Assembly: GCA_021780495.1 (NCBI GenBank)
Contig: JAJXYO010000011.1
Span: 1-41,802, forward strand
Source: Deltaproteobacteria bacterium
GTDB taxonomy: Bacteria > Desulfobacterota > Desulfuromonadia > Geobacterales > Pseudopelobacteraceae
Reading direction: 5' to 3'
DNA: 41,802 bases
Position numbers and translations under genes: made by a program. Each line of letters begins with the position of its first letter. The first letter of the stretch is position 1. The notes below the pieces were generated by a model. The model did not search any database and was not told the DNA's origin. It was given only the letters and a program-made list of their open reading frames with translations. Below are positions 16,562-25,886 of this stretch, in pieces.

Positions 16562-17517
16562 CCGCTCGGCGTGTGATCTTCATGGGGACACCCGAATTTG
16601 CCTGTCCTGCCCTGCAGAAGCTGATTGACCGAGGTGAACAGGTTGTGACGGTGGTCACCCAGCCCGACCGGCCCAAGGGAAGAGGGCAGAAAATGATGTT
16701 CCCGCCGGTCAAGGAGCTGGCTCTCAAACACGGCATTCCGGTGCACCAGCCACTCAAGGTCCGCGACCCTGATGTTATCGAACAGTTGAGAAGGTTGCAT
16801 CCCGATCTGATCGTCGTTGTGGCCTTTGGCCAGATCCTCCCCCAGGTGTTGCTGGACATCCCCCCCCAGGGCTGTATCAATGTGCATGCCTCGCTGCTGC
16901 CACGCTATCGTGGCGCCGCGCCACTCAACTGGTGCCTGATCAATGGCGAGACCGAAACCGGTGTCACGACCATGCTGATGGATGCCGGTCTGGATACCGG
17001 GCCGATGCTGCTCAAGCAAACAACACCCATCGATCAGGACGAAGACATTGTGTCGCTGCATGACCGTATGTCGATCATGGGTGCGGAACTCCTGTCCGAA
17101 ACCCTGGACGGGCTGGCCGCCGGATCCATTGTGCCGCAGCCGCAGGATGATACCCGGAGTTGTTACGCCCCGCTGCTGAAGAAGGAAGACGGCCAGGTCA
17201 ACTGGTACCGTGATGCCCGCACCATCCACAACCTGGTGCGCGGTCTGCTGGTCTGGCCGGGGGCTTACACCGTCCTGGACGGCCAGGTGCTCAAGATGTA
17301 TCGCACCAGGGTCGGAACGGCCAGCGGTCTCCCCGGTCAGGTGCTGAGGTCCGATAAAAAAGGGCTTGAGGTGGCCTGTCTGACCGGCAGCCTGATTATC
17401 GAAGAGATGCAGCTGGCGGGGAAAAAGCGGCTCGATGCCGCCAGTTTCCTGGCAGGGTTCTCTATCTCAGCGGGGACGTTGCTTGGCAGCGACCAGGACA
17501 AAGGCGCCATACTATGA
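16558..17517 (+). CDS. fmt: Methionyl-tRNA formyltransferase
   Basis: The 319-residue enzyme transfers a formyl group from 10-formyl-tetrahydrofolate to initiator Met-tRNA. The N-terminal FMGTPEFA motif, the catalytic INVHASLLPRYRGAAP segment (Asn108, His110) and Asp146 in DAGLDTGP are all present. The C-terminal tRNA-binding domain follows after about residue 205. Both ends overlap neighbours by ATGA, so def, fmt and the DUF116 gene are translationally coupled. A run of eight C residues (16860-16867) lies inside the gene. Confidence 0.95.
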   Translation: MTARRVIFMGTPEFACPALQKLIDRGEQVVTVVTQPDRPKGRGQKMMFPPVKELALKHGIPVHQPLKVRDPDVIEQLRRLHPDLIVVVAFGQILPQVLLDIPPQGCINVHASLLPRYRGAAPLNWCLINGETETGVTTMLMDAGLDTGPMLLKQTTPIDQDEDIVSLHDRMSIMGAELLSETLDGLAAGSIVPQPQDDTRSCYAPLLKKEDGQVNWYRDARTIHNLVRGLLVWPGAYTVLDGQVLKMYRTRVGTASGLPGQVLRSDKKGLEVACLTGSLIIEEMQLAGKKRLDAASFLAGFSISAGTLLGSDQDKGAIL

Positions 17518-18311
17518 GCACGCCGGAAGAAAAGTATTCTCCGCCTCGCAAGCGGCTTTTCATATCCTTGATGGGTTTGACGTGTCTGATCCTGGTCGGG
17601 CTGATTTTTATGGCCTGGTGGGTCCCCAATCGCGGTTTGGCGAACATCCATCCCGACCTGCCTCACATAGTCGGCATTATCATGGCAGTACTCTCCGGCC
17701 TGGCCATTCTGGGCACCGGCCTGCTGGTCCTGACAACCGCACTGGGCAAGGATATCTTCTTTACCCGCTTCATGCGCTTGGTGGTGATCAAATTCCTGCT
17801 GCCGGTGATCGAGTCCGTCGGCCGTATGATGGGGCTTGACAAGGACGCAATCCGTCAGTCGTTTATCGCCATGAACAACAGTCTGGTCATTTCCCAGCGC
17901 CAGAAAATCAGCCCGGATCGTGTCCTGGTGCTTCTGCCGCACTGCATCCAGCTGTTTGATTGCGAGATCAAGGTCACCGGTGACATCAACAAGTGCGTGC
18001 TGTGTGGCCGCTGCGACATCAAGGGCCTGGTGGAAATCAGCCGCAAGTACAATATCGACATCTCCGTTGCCACCGGCGGCACCCTGGCTCGCAAGGTCAT
18101 CGTAGAAAAACGCCCCAAGCTGGTGCTGGCGGTGGCCTGCGAGCGTGATCTGACCTCCGGTATCAAGGATTGTTATCCCCTGCCGGTCATCGGTATCCTC
18201 AACGACCGTCCCTTCGGCCCCTGCTTTAACACCACCGTTGACGTGCGCAAGATCGATGAGGCCTTGAGCCAGATTCTCCTGGTTGAAGAGCCGGAGCTGT
18301 CGAAATCCTAG
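17514..18311 (+). CDS. DUF116 domain membrane protein
   Basis: The 265-residue protein has two N-terminal membrane helices (about residues 14-37 and 50-75) and a cytoplasmic Cys-rich DUF116 domain. Visible features are LLPHCIQLFDCEIK, NKCVLCGRCDIKGL, AVACERDL and IKDCYPLP, and FGPCFNTTVDV. The cysteines could hold a metal or iron-sulphur centre, though this is inference. The family has no settled function. It is translationally coupled to fmt (ATGA at 17514-17517). In many relatives an rRNA methyltransferase gene of the rsmB/sun type follows; here a ClC gene comes next after 228 bases. Confidence 0.85.
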   Translation: MSTPEEKYSPPRKRLFISLMGLTCLILVGLIFMAWWVPNRGLANIHPDLPHIVGIIMAVLSGLAILGTGLLVLTTALGKDIFFTRFMRLVVIKFLLPVIESVGRMMGLDKDAIRQSFIAMNNSLVISQRQKISPDRVLVLLPHCIQLFDCEIKVTGDINKCVLCGRCDIKGLVEISRKYNIDISVATGGTLARKVIVEKRPKLVLAVACERDLTSGIKDCYPLPVIGILNDRPFGPCFNTTVDVRKIDEALSQILLVEEPELSKS

Positions 18312-18539
18312 CAACTTCGACACAGCTTACTGGAGGTCCCGTCAACTGTTGTCCGGCACTTGTCCCGCCTTTGCAACCCTGAAGGATGTGTTTCGAAACC
18401 ACGGACCGTAACGCGTCCTGGATTTTTCCAGATGCCTTTTGCCATATCTTCAGGTAAGCCATTGATTAAATGTGAAAATTCGGCGGCTGTGTCCGGGGCA
18501 TGATGTGAAATTCAAAATGTTGTGACAGGAATCTGATAC

Positions 18540-19805
18540 ATGAAATTTCGCCAAAGAACGTATCTCCAGATTACAATCTGGTGTGCTGCTGCTCTCGTCG
18601 GCGTAACTGCGGTGCTTTATGCGCGTCTGATCGGAGTGGCGCAGGATTTTTACTTCTCGCTCGTCCATGCGTACCCGTACTGGGTGGCGCTCGGAACACC
18701 GGCGCTTTTTGTTGCCGCCACCTTGGTTGTGGAGAAATACGGGCCGGATGCAAAAGGCAGCGGGATCCCGCAGGTTCTTGAGGTGATCGATCACGCACAT
18801 GATGGTGATCATGACGACCCGCCATGGCGGAGTTCGCTGGTTTCCATACGAACCGCAGTCGTAAAAACGATTTCGAGCGTTCTTGGGATATTAGGCGGCG
18901 CATCTATCGGGCGCGAAGGTCCAACCGTCCAGATCGCGGCTTCAATCTTTGCCTGGTCTGGGCGTGTTACCCGAAAGTTCCTCCCCCACGCCGACTTTCA
19001 ATCGTTTTTGACAGCGGGAGCTGCAGCAGGAGTCGCTGCGGCCTTCAATGCGCCGCTGGCCGGAATCACCTTCGCCATCGAAGAAATAACGGAAGGCTTG
19101 CTCGGGCAATTCAGGGAAATGATCATGCTTGCCGTCATACTTTCGGGTATCGTCACTATGGCGCTATCCGGGAATTACCTCTATTTCGGACATCCCAGCA
19201 TGTTAAGCTCCTCGGCCGCTCTCATACCAGAAACCCTGATCCTGGGCGTTGTTGGGGGGCTGTTCGGCGGCCTTTTCGCTCGTCTGCTGGCTTACCCGGA
19301 ACTGATGCATCTCCCGAGCCAAGGTTGGAAGAAAGCGCTTTTGTGCGGAATCCTCTGCTCTGGAGTAGGGCTCCTGAGCGGCGGAGCCACTGCAGGTTCG
19401 GGATATGAGATCACACGATCCTTTCTGGAAAATTCATCGCTTGAAAAATGGCCGCTTTTCTTTGGCCTGGAAAAGTTCTTTACAACGGTTCTGTCGTATT
19501 TATCCGGGATGGCCGGAGGTATTTTTTCACCCTGCCTGTCGATTGGTGCCGGTTTGGGGTTCAGCGTGGCAAAACTATGCCAGTTTGCGAATTTCAAGGT
19601 ATGTGCGCTGCTTGGCATGGTGGCTTTCTTCTCCGGCGTTATTCAAGCTCCCCTCACGGCAGTGATCATCATCATGGAGATGACCGACGAGCATATCCTC
19701 ATTATTCCGTTCATGGTCGCTGCCTTTCTGGCCCGGAGAATTGGGCAGCAGTTCATGCCGATCCCGCTGTACCGCTTTCTTGCAGATAAGAATCGGAAAG
19801 GTTGA
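18540..19805 (+). CDS. ClC-family chloride channel/transporter
   Basis: This 421-residue polytopic protein is a ClC without CBS domains, like the E. coli H+/Cl- antiporter. The three anion-binding motifs are GSGIP (residues 73-77), GREGP (124-128, gating Glu126) and GGIFSP (326-331). The internal proton-site region is PLAGITFAIEE (172-182), with Glu181/182 in the place of E. coli Glu203. PLYRFL near 409 supplies the late Tyr. With both glutamates kept it is probably an antiporter. An acidic-histidine loop (DHAHDGDHDD, 84-93) is unusual. ATG follows AGGA at a nine-base gap. It is not coupled to the upstream operon. Confidence 0.92.
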   Translation: MKFRQRTYLQITIWCAAALVGVTAVLYARLIGVAQDFYFSLVHAYPYWVALGTPALFVAATLVVEKYGPDAKGSGIPQVLEVIDHAHDGDHDDPPWRSSLVSIRTAVVKTISSVLGILGGASIGREGPTVQIAASIFAWSGRVTRKFLPHADFQSFLTAGAAAGVAAAFNAPLAGITFAIEEITEGLLGQFREMIMLAVILSGIVTMALSGNYLYFGHPSMLSSSAALIPETLILGVVGGLFGGLFARLLAYPELMHLPSQGWKKALLCGILCSGVGLLSGGATAGSGYEITRSFLENSSLEKWPLFFGLEKFFTTVLSYLSGMAGGIFSPCLSIGAGLGFSVAKLCQFANFKVCALLGMVAFFSGVIQAPLTAVIIIMEMTDEHILIIPFMVAAFLARRIGQQFMPIPLYRFLADKNRKG

Positions 19806-19866
19806 ACGGGCAAAAAAACTCAGCTGTCATCCAGGGTGGGCAATAGGTGGCCGTGTCGATTGTCCT

Positions 19867-19888
19867 CGTTACGCATTGCTGCGTAACG
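19867..19888. other. 9-bp inverted repeat downstream of the ClC gene
   Basis: CGTTACGCA and TGCGTAACG form a perfect hairpin with a 4-base loop, 62 bases after the ClC stop. There is no T-run, so it is not a typical intrinsic terminator. The surrounding stretch 19806-20059 shows no recognisable gene. Confidence 0.35.
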
Positions 19889-20059
19889 TAATGGCCTCAC
19901 GAGAGTGGTATCAGGGCTTGCTTTGTTGCTTTACTATCATTTTTGTCTCGCAGATCGCGCTGCAAATTTCAACGCGACATCTCGCTGGTGCGTACATCTA
20001 TGCTGTTGGGTTACGCGATGAAGCCGCTACCCAAGCTCGAAACGACAGCATCAGCAGAG

Positions 20060-20311
20060 CTACTCCTCCACCTCGTCCAGCATGGCCAGTGCAAAATTCT
20101 TGGCCCGCCCCGATGGGGCGATGATGCCGTAGGCGACCGCTTCACGCAATTCCGCAACAGTTGCCCCGGCTTCCTTCGCGACCGCGAAGTGTTTCTTCAG
20201 TCAGGTGGGGCACCCCACGGCAATGGCGCAACCGACCCGGATCAACTCGCGGGTCTTGGTGTCCAGGACCTCTTCGTATTCATAGTCCAGAAACTTCTTG
20301 CGAATGTTCAT
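20060..20311 (-). CDS. AhpD-like / carboxymuconolactone decarboxylase family selenoprotein (in-frame TGA as Sec37)
   Basis: Read through one TGA at 20201-20203, the minus strand encodes 83 residues of the AhpD/CMD core. It opens MNIRKKFLDYEYEEVL, then RELIRVGCAIAVGCPT-U-LKKHF, then AKEAGATVAELREAVAYG, and ends at TAG 20060-20062. AhpD family members carry a redox C-x-x-C followed by a conserved His two to three residues on; here the second Cys is encoded by TGA, giving C-P-T-U. ATG at 20311 has GGAGG at seven bases. A perfect hairpin with a GGUC loop follows the TGA, as in bacterial SECIS elements, and SelB is encoded at 32055. It probably acts as a thiol/selenol peroxidase-type redox protein. 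It lies 70 bases downstream of glnE on the same strand. Without Sec decoding, the product would be a useless 36-mer. Confidence 0.82.
20174..20189 (-). promoter_or_regulatory. Bacterial SECIS element
   Basis: On the minus strand CTTCGC-GGTC-GCGAAG forms a perfect 6-bp stem with a GGUC loop. Seventeen bases separate the TGA (20203-20201) from the first loop G at 20183. This is close to the E. coli fdhF element, where a GGUCU loop is about the same distance from the UGA. It lies within the coding sequence, as bacterial SECIS elements do, and would be bound by the C-terminal domain of SelB. Confidence 0.8.
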
Positions 20312-20381
20312 TCGTATTCCCTCCTCTCGTTCTTCTCAACAGGATAAGCGCCGAACTTCCCAAAGCCGCCGAAAATGTTTT

Positions 20382-23300
20382 CTAACTTGCTAAAATACGG
20401 TCGTAACAATCACGGATCCTGCCGGTCGTTTCCTCATAATCGCAGATCAGGCTTGCCCCGGGATTCTTCAGCTTTGGATCGTATCCCAACCGCAGCGCCA
20501 GCTTATTGATATAGTTTCTTGAACCACCCAGGTCGTTGACCGAGTAATCATGGATGATGCGCAGGCGGTTCTCCAGTTTTCGCAGGAACTTGTAGCCGGT
20601 TAACAACGCCTCGGCATCGTTGTCGGTCAAAAGCCCCAGCGTGCGAATCTCCTTGAGGGCAACAATGGTGTTGGTTGTACGCAATTCCGGAAAACGGCAG
20701 CCGTATTTGAGCAACAGGTACTGCACGGCGAACTCGACATCGACCATGCCGCCCCGTCCGGTCTTGATGTTGTAACTACCGGTGGTTTCCTTGGCCAGTT
20801 CGTGTTCCATGCGCATGCGCAGCCGGTTGATTTCCTGGCGGCCATCATCGTCGATGGATGCACCGTAGACGGCCTGGCGGATAACCTCATGCAGCTGGAA
20901 GGCCAGGACCCGGTCGCCCAGAACAACGCGGGCTTTGGTCAGGGCCTGCCGCTCCCAGATCTGCGCCTCTTTGCGGTGGTAATGCAGGAAGGAGTCCAGC
21001 GAGGTGACCAATGGGCCGGCATTGCCCGATGGGCGCAAGCGGGTGTCGATCTTGTACACGTACCCCTCGCGGGTCTGCATGGTCAGGATGGAGATGACCT
21101 TTTGGGCCAGTTTGGCGAAATATTCATGGTTGGAGACCTGCTTGTCACCGGTGGTCATGCCCTGGTGGTCGTAAACGAAGATGATATCCAGGTCGGAGTG
21201 GTAATTGAGGTCGCCACCACCCAGTTTGCCCATGCCGATCACGGCCAGGCTGGCTGGTTTCTGAGTGCCATCCGCCAGGTAGGTCGGTGTTCCGAAACGC
21301 TTCAGTTCCTGTACCGCCAGCCGGAAGGCTGCATCGAGGCAGGCCTCGCTCAGCACGCTCAACTGGCTCGTGATCTCGCTCTGTCCCAGTTTGCCGTGAA
21401 TATCATTCAAGCCGATACGCAGAAACTCCTCGTTGCGGAACCTGCGCAGTACGTCGAGCTGCTCCTCGAAATATTCGGTCTGTTCCAGCTGGCTGGCCAG
21501 GTCTCTGGCGAGATCTTCCTTGGATTTGAGGATGACGGCATCGCTACGGGCTACCAGGCTGTCCAGCAGCTCCGGATGCCCGATCAGGATTTTGGACAGG
21601 AACTCGGACATGCCGAACAGCGACACCAGCAGTTTGAGTGTCTCCCGGTTTTCGGCCAGCAGGGCGTAATAGGATGAACGGGTACCGATCATGGCCAGGA
21701 AGCGCTCCAGGTTTGTCAGCGCCAAATCCGGGTCAGGAGATGTGAATATCTCCTGCAACAGAAGTGGCGATATCTTTGCCAGCAGCCGCCGGCTGCGCTC
21801 GGTCAGATTTGCTTTTACCGGGCCATTGCGGAGCGACAGCAGGTTGTCATAGGCTCGATCCACATCCTCAAAACGCCGTTCAGCCAGCATATCCTTGACC
21901 AGATCCGCATCGGCCTTATGATCCAGAAAGAAGAGCACCTCCGGGTCTGCTTCGTGTTGCAGCTTCTCGTCGCGGGTGTGGAACAGGTTGCCATAGATGG
22001 CCGAGACATTTCCGCGATGCCCTTCCAGGACCTCGCGGAAGCGTTCGAGGCCGCCTGTGCGCAGAAAACCGCATCGCCGTGACAAGGCCAGGATTTCATC
22101 CTCCTTGGTTGGCAGGTTGTGGGTCTGGCGCTCCTGCACTACCTGGATGCGGTGCTCGGCCGTACGCAGGAAACGGTAGGCATCGGATAGCATGCGATGG
22201 TCTTCCGGGGAGATCAGGCGGGCGGCGAGCAGGGTCTCCAGCGATTTTAAGGTGTTGCGCTCCCGCAGCTTGGGATTCTTGCCGGCGTACACCAGCTGCA
22301 GGGCCTGGATGAAAAACTCGATCTCCCGGATCCCCCCCCGCCCCAGCTTGAGGTTGGTTTCACCCTCCATGGAGCGTGCCAGCGAGGCATCGATCTTCTG
22401 TTTCATGTGTTTCATGTCCTCGATCAGGTTGTAGTCGAGGTACTTGTGGTACACAAATGGCTGCAGCATCTTCAGCAGTTGCTCGCCCAGCTCCAGCGAG
22501 CCGGCCACCGGTCGCGCCTTGAGCATGGCCGTGCGCTCCCAGGACTGACCCCAGGATTCATAGTAGATCTCGGCTGATCGCAATGATACCGCCATGTCAC
22601 CGGATTTGCCCTCCGGCCGCAGTCCGACATCGACCCGGAAGACGAATCCGTCCTCGGTGACCTGGGACAGGGCCTTGCTGACCATCTCTCCCAGCTTGTT
22701 GAAGAAGGCGTGCAGGGAGATAACCCCTTTTTTGACGCCGGGGTTGTTGCCGATGCCACTGGTTTCGCCGTTGTCGGATTCGTAGAAGAAGATGATGTCG
22801 ATGTCAGAGGAAAAATTGAGCTCATTGCCGCCGAGTTTGCCCATGCCGATGACGGTCATTGCTGCTTCGCGCCGCCCGTTATCGGATTGCAGCAGGGGGA
22901 TGCCGTGATCGCGGACCAGGCATTGACGGCAGATTTCGCAGGCCACCTGCAGAGAAGCCGCCGCCAGGCTGGAGAGTTCAGCGGTGACCTCCTCCAGGGG
23001 GGCCAGTCCATTCAGATCGCGGGTTGCGATGCGCAGGATTTCGGCCCGCTTGAAGTCCCGCAGGATCTTCTGCAAAGCGGCAAAATCGGGCTGACCAACA
23101 ACCTGACGGCGCAGTTCGGCCAGCATGTCGCCGGCCGAACGACCCAGATCGACGGCGTTCTCCAGGAACAGCCAGCGGAAGAGAGCGGGGGTCTTGTAGA
23201 TGAGATTGACCAGAAAGGGTGAAGAGCCGCACAGCAGCAGAAACTGGGTCAGCCGTTTTTTGCGGTGGGCGGCTTCCGCAAGATCGGCCTGCGCAATAAC

Positions 23301-23546
23301 ACCCGTCAGGCGCTCAAAGTTGTTGAGCGCCATGTCGGGCGATGGGGTCATCAGTGAACACACCAGGACGCGGTGCAGGGTTTCAATCGGAAAGAGCTGT
23401 TGAACCAGCAGGATGTTTTCGGCGGACCGTGCGCCGTACAGATAGTTGTGACTTTCCAGGAACTGGGCCAGCTCACCGGCGCGCTCGACAGCGTCCTCAA
23501 TGGCCATGATGCGATTGAATTCCTGGGAGAATCGTTCAACATGCAT
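20382..23546 (-). CDS. glnE: Glutamine synthetase adenylyltransferase/deadenylylase
   Basis: The 1054-residue protein is the two-headed enzyme that adenylylates and deadenylylates glutamine synthetase in response to nitrogen status. Two nucleotidyltransferase domains are visible: VIGMGKLGGNELNFSSDIDI at about residues 232-251 and VIGMGKLGGGDLNYHSDLDI at about 768-788, each with the paired Asp metal ligands. GRGGIREIEFFIQ and GRGGMVDVEFAVQ follow them. The length matches the family. ATG at 23546 lies one base after the mtnA stop, so the two are co-transcribed. A run of eight C residues near 22329 is the only homopolymer oddity. Confidence 0.95.
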   Translation of the reverse strand: MHVERFSQEFNRIMAIEDAVERAGELAQFLESHNYLYGARSAENILLVQQLFPIETLHRVLVCSLMTPSPDMALNNFERLTGVIAQADLAEAAHRKKRLTQFLLLCGSSPFLVNLIYKTPALFRWLFLENAVDLGRSAGDMLAELRRQVVGQPDFAALQKILRDFKRAEILRIATRDLNGLAPLEEVTAELSSLAAASLQVACEICRQCLVRDHGIPLLQSDNGRREAAMTVIGMGKLGGNELNFSSDIDIIFFYESDNGETSGIGNNPGVKKGVISLHAFFNKLGEMVSKALSQVTEDGFVFRVDVGLRPEGKSGDMAVSLRSAEIYYESWGQSWERTAMLKARPVAGSLELGEQLLKMLQPFVYHKYLDYNLIEDMKHMKQKIDASLARSMEGETNLKLGRGGIREIEFFIQALQLVYAGKNPKLRERNTLKSLETLLAARLISPEDHRMLSDAYRFLRTAEHRIQVVQERQTHNLPTKEDEILALSRRCGFLRTGGLERFREVLEGHRGNVSAIYGNLFHTRDEKLQHEADPEVLFFLDHKADADLVKDMLAERRFEDVDRAYDNLLSLRNGPVKANLTERSRRLLAKISPLLLQEIFTSPDPDLALTNLERFLAMIGTRSSYYALLAENRETLKLLVSLFGMSEFLSKILIGHPELLDSLVARSDAVILKSKEDLARDLASQLEQTEYFEEQLDVLRRFRNEEFLRIGLNDIHGKLGQSEITSQLSVLSEACLDAAFRLAVQELKRFGTPTYLADGTQKPASLAVIGMGKLGGGDLNYHSDLDIIFVYDHQGMTTGDKQVSNHEYFAKLAQKVISILTMQTREGYVYKIDTRLRPSGNAGPLVTSLDSFLHYHRKEAQIWERQALTKARVVLGDRVLAFQLHEVIRQAVYGASIDDDGRQEINRLRMRMEHELAKETTGSYNIKTGRGGMVDVEFAVQYLLLKYGCRFPELRTTNTIVALKEIRTLGLLTDNDAEALLTGYKFLRKLENRLRIIHDYSVNDLGGSRNYINKLALRLGYDPKLKNPGASLICDYEETTGRIRDCYDRILAS

Positions 23547-23547
23547 G

Positions 23548-24588
23548 TCAGCTGCCTGTGATTCTGCGCAATCCAGAGAGATAGTCGGCTTTTACGATGC
23601 CGTTCTCGGTGATGATGGCGCTGATGTAGCGGGCGGGTGTGACATCGAAGGAAGGGTTGCGCACCGTCACCCCCGCGGGGGCAATGGCGATGCCCTTGAT
23701 GTGGGTCACCTCGCTGGCCGGGCGTTCCTCAATGGGGATCTTGCTGCCGTCGCTGAGCGTCAGGTCCAGGGTGGACACGGGGGCTGCCACATAAAAGGGG
23801 ATGTTGTTCTCCTTTGCCAGAACGGCCACGGAATAGGTGCCGATCTTGTTGGCCGTATCGCCGTTGGCGGCGATACGGTCGGCCCCGACCACGCAGCAGG
23901 TGATCTCGCCGCGGCTCATGAAAAAACCGGCCATATTGTCGGATATCAGTGTGGTGGGTATGCCGGCTTTCATCAGCTCCCAGGCGGTCAAACGCGCCCC
24001 CTGCAGCCAGGGGCGGGTCTCATCGGCAAATACCTGGATGTTCTTGCCGGCCTCGTGGGCGGCCCGAATCACCCCCAGGGCGGTACCGTAACCGGCCGTG
24101 GCCAGACCGCCGGCATTGCAGTGGGTCAGGACGCTGGCCCCTTCCGGGATCAGGGTGGCGCCCCATTTGCCGATGTTGCGGCAGATGGTCTGGTCCTCTT
24201 CCTCGATGCGAATGGCTTCCTTTTTAAGAATGTCCTTGATCTGCGGCAATTTCTTGTCACGGTTGGCTTCGGCGACCCGCTTCATGCGCTCGATGCCCCA
24301 GAAGAGGTTGACCGCCGTGGGGCGGGTCCGGGCCATGACGTCGCAGACGTTCTCCAATTGGCGGAAAAAGGAATCATGCGTATCGGCGATGATGTCCCGG
24401 GCCCCCAGGGCAATCCCCATGGCCGCTGCCACGCCGATGGCCGGTGCGCCACGAATGATCATGCCCCGGATGGCTTCGGCCACCGCCTTGAAATCGCTGT
24501 AGGTGTTGTAGATCTCTTCGCCCGGCAGGCGGGTCTGGTCAATCATGATAACGGTGTCGTCGCGCCATTCGATGGTTCGGAAGGACAT
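23548..24588 (-). CDS. mtnA: S-methyl-5-thioribose-1-phosphate isomerase
   Basis: The 346-residue enzyme converts 5-methylthioribose-1-phosphate to methylthioribulose-1-phosphate in methionine salvage. Typical segments are [18 protein letters not shown] near residues 44-60, [15 protein letters not shown] with catalytic Cys near 160, [19 protein letters not shown] near 195, and [18 protein letters not shown] with catalytic Asp near 240. ATG at 24588 has AGGAG six bases upstream. No other mtn genes are nearby; in Geobacter-type bacteria mtnA may feed a methylthioadenosine shunt, which is knowledge-based inference. It is followed by glnE with a one-base gap. Confidence 0.94.
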   Translation of the reverse strand: MSFRTIEWRDDTVIMIDQTRLPGEEIYNTYSDFKAVAEAIRGMIIRGAPAIGVAAAMGIALGARDIIADTHDSFFRQLENVCDVMARTRPTAVNLFWGIERMKRVAEANRDKKLPQIKDILKKEAIRIEEEDQTICRNIGKWGATLIPEGASVLTHCNAGGLATAGYGTALGVIRAAHEAGKNIQVFADETRPWLQGARLTAWELMKAGIPTTLISDNMAGFFMSRGEITCCVVGADRIAANGDTANKIGTYSVAVLAKENNIPFYVAAPVSTLDLTLSDGSKIPIEERPASEVTHIKGIAIAPAGVTVRNPSFDVTPARYISAIITENGIVKADYLSGLRRITGS

Positions 24589-24783
24589 GCTGGGCTCCTA
24601 TAGCAGGCTGGAAATCGTTGTATCCGTTTTGGGGGCCGTCCCATCTATTCGTCAACGCATGTATCCTGTTTGTCAGGCGGCTAACGTGGTAACGGCCGGA
24701 ATGTTATATGTATCATGGAGAGCCAGCCTCAGGCAATCATTTCTCCCTTGCCGATACGATGGCAGCGCTGCTATAACTGCAGC

Positions 24784-25341
24784 ATGCCCAACCGCGAAAA
24801 AAAAGTTACCCTGGCAGAGATATTTCAGACCTTCGCCAAGATCGGCCTGACCGGTTTCGGCGGCGGCATGGCCATTGTCGCGCTGATCGAACGGGTCTGC
24901 GTCCAGGAGAAACAATGGCTCGGCGGCGAAGAGTTCCTGCATGGTCTGGCCTTCGGTCAGATACTGGGGCCCTTCTCCCTCAACACCTGTACCTTCATCG
25001 GCCACCACCTGCGCGGCATCCGGGGCGGCATCATCGCCGCAGTCGGCTTTATCCTGCCCTCCTTCCTGCTGGTGTCATTGCTCTCCTGGCTCTACTTCAC
25101 CTACCATAAGCTGCCCCAGTTGCAAGCCGCCCTCAAAGGAACCAACCCGGTCGTCATCGGCCTGATCGTGGTCGTGGCGATCGACATGGGGCGCAAGCAG
25201 ATCAAGGACGTCAGCAGTGGCCTGATCGCTCTGGCCGCCTTTGCGGCCACGGTCTTTTTCAAGCTCAATGCGGCCTGGGTCCTGCTGGCGGCCGCCGCCT
25301 GGTCGCTGGGGATGAACATCTATCGCCGGAGGTGCTGCTGA
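24784..25341 (+). CDS. chrA: Chromate transporter, N-terminal half subunit
   Basis: The 185-residue membrane protein is one half of a ChrA chromate transporter (CHR superfamily). FGGGMAIVALIERV near residues 21-34 matches the F-G-G motif of the first half. W-L-x(2)-E-E-F-x-x-G-L-A-F-G-Q and LGPFSLNTCTFIG follow, then three or four more membrane segments. ATG at 24784 gives the usual N-terminus (MPNREKKVTLAEIF); no good ribosome site is visible, and an in-frame ATG at 24715 is an alternative. Its TGA overlaps the ATG of the second half by one base, so the two short subunits are made together and probably form a heterodimer. Confidence 0.85.
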   Translation: MPNREKKVTLAEIFQTFAKIGLTGFGGGMAIVALIERVCVQEKQWLGGEEFLHGLAFGQILGPFSLNTCTFIGHHLRGIRGGIIAAVGFILPSFLLVSLLSWLYFTYHKLPQLQAALKGTNPVVIGLIVVVAIDMGRKQIKDVSSGLIALAAFAATVFFKLNAAWVLLAAAAWSLGMNIYRRRCC

Positions 25342-25859
25342 TGGTGTCCCTGCTCACCCTGGCCTGGATCTACTTCCGCATCGGTCTGATCTTTGTCGGT
25401 GGCGGCTATGTATTGATCCCGCTGCTCAACCACATCATGGTGGAGCAGTACCGCTGGTTGACCCTGCGGCAGTTTCTGGACGGCCTGGCGCTCTCGCAGC
25501 TGACACCCGGCCCGCTGGCCATGCTGGCCACCTTCACCGGCTTTCGATCCGGCGGTTTCCTGGGCGGACTGGTGGCCACGGTCTTTATCTTCATGCCCTG
25601 TGTTGTTCTGATGCTGATCATCGGTCGTAACTATACCCGTTTGAAAAATATCGACATGATCAGAAATACCCTGGATGGTCTGCTGCCGGCGGTGGTCGGT
25701 TTGGTGGCGGCCGCCGCCTGTAATCTGGGGGCTTCTTCGCTGGCCGGGGTGCGGGATTATATCATTCTGGCGGCCGGTTTCGCGATGTTCAAATGGACCC
25801 GGGTCAGTCCGATGCTGGTCATTCTGGGAGCGGGTCTGGCAGGGTTGCTACTTGACTGA
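25341..25859 (+). CDS. chrA: Chromate transporter, C-terminal half subunit
   Basis: This 172-residue subunit carries the second CHR repeat. FVGGGYVLIPLL near residue 18 and LALSQLTPGPLAMLATFTG near 49 match the canonical SQxTPGP loop, which the first half replaces with GQILGP. ATG at 25341 is preceded by GGAGG at eight bases and overlaps the preceding stop (TGATG). The pair is the split 'short chain' ChrA form seen in many bacteria; transport of chromate, sulphate or another oxyanion cannot be told from sequence. Confidence 0.85.
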   Translation: MVSLLTLAWIYFRIGLIFVGGGYVLIPLLNHIMVEQYRWLTLRQFLDGLALSQLTPGPLAMLATFTGFRSGGFLGGLVATVFIFMPCVVLMLIIGRNYTRLKNIDMIRNTLDGLLPAVVGLVAAAACNLGASSLAGVRDYIILAAGFAMFKWTRVSPMLVILGAGLAGLLLD

Positions 25860-25886
25860 ACCGTCGAGTACAATGGGAGCAGCGGC

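Noticed and set aside
20802..21677. Open frame of 291 codons on the plus strand inside glnE
   Set aside because: Antisense shadow of glnE with no recognisable domain and no ribosome site.
23500..24603. Long open frame of 367 codons on the plus strand opposite mtnA
   Set aside because: It is an antisense shadow of a high-GC gene; the mtnA frame has all catalytic motifs and a good ribosome site, and the antisense product is low-complexity Gly/Ala/His.
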